Assembly: GCA_021372945.1 (NCBI GenBank)
Contig: JAJFTK010000114.1
Location: 62,001 to 126,000 of the forward strand
Direction: 5' to 3'
Length of the DNA: 64,000 nucleotides
Origin: Planctomycetaceae bacterium
GTDB lineage: Bacteria; Planctomycetota; Phycisphaerae; Sedimentisphaerales; Anaerohalosphaeraceae
Shown here: one piece after another, positions 62,069 to 64,000 of the stretch
Position numbering within the stretch: position 1 is the stretch's first letter
Layout of the letters: the number at the start of each line of letters is the position of its first letter
Program-made: the position numbers and the translations under genes
The notes under the pieces: generated by a model
The model's database searches: none
Told to the model about the DNA's origin: nothing
Seen by the model: the letters and a program-made list of their open reading frames with translations, nothing else

Positions 62069-62519
62069 TTGTGCGCACCTTAATAACCATCTTACGTACC
62101 TGTTCAAACTTTTCGATTTTGCGGCTGGGTCTGTGTTTATCATTAGGATATAAGATCGCGAAATTGCCCGGTTCAAGCATTATCGAAGAAAAACCACCGT
62201 TTGCCTTGTACAAAGCAACGTCCCTGTCCTCAGAATAGTCCGTTTCGACATCCAGATCAAACTTATGAGTAACATCACAAAATTCTCGCCCTTCGAGCAA
62301 CAACTGTATGTCAATATACTTCCTGTGTGTTTCAAATTTCAACTCTGCAGCGGATTTGGTGTTGTACGTCATCACCAATGCATAGATATTATCGCCATCA
62401 ATCTCATATCGGCCATCCGGCTTAACACGATCAAAATCTAATGCAAAACTTAGCGCCTTGTGCAGCAGCTCGTTCTCGGCGCAATACAAGCCTATGTTTT
62501 CAAATACATCGTAAATCAT
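62061..62519 (-). CDS. YhcH/YjgK/YiaL (NanQ-like) sugar-binding protein
   Basis: 152-residue cupin-like protein. The family text is SAAELKFETHRKYIDIQLLLEGRE near 55-78, and LEPGNFAILYPNDKHRPS near 116, with conserved His and Glu in a jelly-roll pocket. In E. coli the nan-regulon member NanQ (YhcH) speeds N-acetylneuraminate anomer exchange. Its presence is the best clue that the island deals with a sialic-acid-like or related ketose. ATG 62519 has AAAGGAA upstream. Confidence 0.88.
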   Translation of the reverse strand: MIYDVFENIGLYCAENELLHKALSFALDFDRVKPDGRYEIDGDNIYALVMTYNTKSAAELKFETHRKYIDIQLLLEGREFCDVTHKFDLDVETDYSEDRDVALYKANGGFSSIMLEPGNFAILYPNDKHRPSRKIEKFEQVRKMVIKVRTND

Positions 62520-62659
62520 ACTTTTTCCTTTGTCATTTATTGCACATCCGAACGTTCTGACAATCTTGAAAATGCTCACACATCCGATAAAACTCTTTTC
62601 ATTTGCCGGCCCGTAACGAACCCTAATGCCTGTCTACAATAATGGTAGATACCCATCCT

Positions 62660-63658
62660 TTAAGTGAGCCACCCTTTTCTCTCCCAGACGGGTAAGTTTA
62701 GAAATTCCGGGTCAGGATACGCAAGCTGTTTGGCTTTTTCCAGAGTCCCGTCATCTAAATGGTTCCCGTCGGCGGTTAATAGAGCCCTTTCAAGGTACTC
62801 AAATTTATCAATACCGACCAATGCCGATGACACTCCCTCACAGGACAGAACAAATTTGGTCGCCAACGCGGACAGGTTGTTAATCCGGCCATTCAAAAGC
62901 TCATTATATTTCTTGCGATGTTCCTGAACTGAATTCAGCGCTGGGTGAAGACCGGCCCCCTTGTCAGTGAGAATACCCTTGAATAAAATTGAACGTACTA
63001 CAATACCCACCCCCTTTGCGGCCGCAAGGTCAATTGCCGGAAGCTGCTCTTGATTCATCAGATTGAACGCAAGCTGGACTACATCCCATTGACCGCCTTC
63101 AATCGCCTTAAGAGATTGCGCCAGGGTATAAACCGAAATACCCGTTGCACGAATGATCCCCTTTTTCTTCAGATTCTGGAAAAAATCAATCACTGTATCA
63201 TTTTCGATAACCTCTTCCGTCCCGTCATGGGACATATAAACATCCAGATAGTCCGTCTGAAGCCTTGATAAGCTCTCTTGAAGCGATGCGTCAAGCTTTG
63301 CTCGTATTTCCGCTTTTGGCGGGAGACTCTGATTTGCGTAAATATCATAAAGGTGAGTTGGCTTGGTACAGATCACCACTTTCTCACGACAGTCGTTGAA
63401 CGCTCTGCCGAGAAGATTTTCACTTTTACCGTAACCCAATGCTGTATCATAGAAATTCAGACCGCGACTTAACGCCGCACGAAGCAACGAGATTGAATCT
63501 GCATCGGAAAGCATATCGGATTCACCATGAATACCGATCCCGTAGGGAAGTCCAAGTGCGACTGTACCGAATGAAAGTTCGGAAACGTCAATACCTGTGT
63601 TGCCTAGTGCCCGTATTTCCATTTGTACATTATATTTGGCCGTTAGATTGTTTAACAT
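62660..63658 (-). CDS. Aldo/keto reductase
   Basis: 332 residues of an AKR barrel. The catalytic tetrad is Asp and Tyr in LNFYDTALGYGKSE near 70-80, Lys in VICTKPTHLY near 100 and His in VYMSHDGTEE near 141. RALGNTGIDVSELSFGT is the family opening. The first ATG at 63658 is kept because it has a weak GAG at correct spacing; ATG 63622 gives a chain starting at the family-typical MEIRALG. It lies before the YhcH gene (140-base gap) in the same direction. Confidence 0.8.
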   Translation of the reverse strand: MLNNLTAKYNVQMEIRALGNTGIDVSELSFGTVALGLPYGIGIHGESDMLSDADSISLLRAALSRGLNFYDTALGYGKSENLLGRAFNDCREKVVICTKPTHLYDIYANQSLPPKAEIRAKLDASLQESLSRLQTDYLDVYMSHDGTEEVIENDTVIDFFQNLKKKGIIRATGISVYTLAQSLKAIEGGQWDVVQLAFNLMNQEQLPAIDLAAAKGVGIVVRSILFKGILTDKGAGLHPALNSVQEHRKKYNELLNGRINNLSALATKFVLSCEGVSSALVGIDKFEYLERALLTADGNHLDDGTLEKAKQLAYPDPEFLNLPVWERKGWLT

Positions 63659-63732
63659 AATTTTCTCGTACTATATTTTTAAAACCAAGGATTCGATTGT
63701 GCGGTCCGATAAAGATTATATTCGTACATCCA

Positions 63733-64000
63733 CTATCCGGCACGCATGACGAATTCGACAGGCGCTTTTGCGGCCGGTTTATAAAGCAGCCGACCGATCG
63801 CCGTTACGGCAAAACTTGTTAAAAATGTGGCCGGCGCCACATAAAGACTCGAAAAATGGGCCGCCATTACAATCACCCCTGCCGCCAAGCCCAGAGCGGA
63901 ACCCACAAGCCAGAAAATGGGCTTAAATGGCTTGTTCATTACGGCAAAAAGCATACACGTTAAAAGTGGTCCCAGGAACAATCCCAGCAGTTTCTGCGAA
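63733..64000 (-). CDS. Sodium:solute symporter, C-terminal part only
   Basis: The open reading continues past the right edge and shows the last 89 residues of a transporter: KLLGLFLGPLLTCMLFAVM and two further hydrophobic segments, ending KPAAKAPVEFVMRAG. This is the C-terminal pattern of SSS-family carriers (GPLLGLFLLGMFT in standard members). In this position it would import the freed sugar, as NanT-like or sialic-acid SSS carriers do. It is transcribed towards the aldo/keto reductase 75 bases away. Confidence 0.65.
   Translation of the reverse strand, partial: SQKLLGLFLGPLLTCMLFAVMNKPFKPIFWLVGSALGLAAGVIVMAAHFSSLYVAPATFLTSFAVTAIGRLLYKPAAKAPVEFVMRAG

Larger units (their letters stand above)
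34968..64000. mobile_element. Probable genomic island inserted at tRNA-Ser (one boundary only)
   Basis: The boundary is the tRNA-Ser 3' fragment at 34910-34967. From there rightwards the DNA is clearly more AT-rich, gene spacing is looser and several genes are broken (35.0, 39.5, 42.5, 49.0 and 56.9 kb). The content switches from housekeeping and envelope genes to one theme, sugar and amino-sugar breakdown. No integrase or transfer gene is visible within the window. If the island reading is right, the end with the intact tRNA and probably the integrase lies past 64 kb. Confidence 0.5.

Noticed and set aside
1..64000. CRISPR arrays, rRNA operons, insertion sequences or an integrase
   Set aside because: No regular direct repeats, rRNA sequence, transposase or recombinase motif was found on either strand.

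Overview
The window looks like chromosome from an anaerobic or oxygen-sensitive planctomycete, most likely of the Phycisphaerae/Sedimentisphaerales kind. This is inferred from a dockerin-like secreted protein, an H-x9-DG type prepilin-like protein, a Na+-NQR operon, a full anaerobe-style oxygen and peroxide defence cluster, and many secreted sugar-active enzymes. There is no 16S rRNA or other decisive marker, so the taxonomy is a best guess.

Left part (1-34.9 kb, visibly GC-rich, densely packed, mostly minus strand). 1-2.5 kb: nqrBCDE of a Na+-translocating NADH:quinone reductase, running off the left edge and with no nqrA in front. 2.6-7.1 kb: perR, rubrerythrin, thiol peroxidase, flavodiiron protein, desulfoferrodoxin, ferritin and a rubredoxin-less rubrerythrin-like protein, all in one direction, removing O2, superoxide and peroxide and storing iron. 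7.2-10.8 kb: trpS, a DUF2007 protein, scpA, a secreted esterase and a Gdx-type guanidinium exporter. 11-16.9 kb: a dockerin-like protein, a secreted stand-alone C39 peptidase-like protein and a prepilin-like protein, convergent with an ECF sigma/anti-sigma pair. 17-31.5 kb: tadA, a GH43-RICIN-PATR-dockerin enzyme, a lipase/unknown/DUF2339 operon, an LplT-PlsC-Aas fusion and small membrane proteins. 31.7-34.6 kb: ydbH-ynbE-ydbL, an envelope lipid-transport trio in the E. coli gene order.

At 34.91-34.97 kb lies the 3' part of a tRNA-Ser(UGA) gene with its terminator but without its 5' half. To its right the DNA becomes more AT-rich and changes character completely, with several broken genes. 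I read this as one end of a tRNA-integrated genomic island whose other end, with the intact tRNA-Ser, lies beyond 64 kb.

Right part (35-64 kb, the presumed island): a glycan and amino-sugar catabolic locus. Four BNR/Asp-box sialidase-like genes (one frameshifted) and a GH2 enzyme are secreted. A central divergent regulator pair (DeoR at 51.9 kb, GntR/UTRA at 52.8 kb) splits two arms. The plus arm has nagA, a divergent NagB-like protein, a ceramidase-like hydrolase and a PPi-type phosphofructokinase. The minus arms have a polyol/sugar-acid dehydrogenase, two Gfo/Idh oxidoreductases, a class III aminotransferase, an SDR, an HpcH/HpaI aldolase, a YhcH/NanQ-like protein, an aldo-keto reductase and the end of a sodium:solute symporter. 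Together they suggest release, import and breakdown of an amino sugar or sialic-acid-like sugar by a partly non-standard route. The island carries clear decay: a frameshifted UroD-like gene, a frameshifted sialidase, a glutamate dehydrogenase fragment, a truncated transporter and a 23-codon stub of an RNase-H-fold protein.
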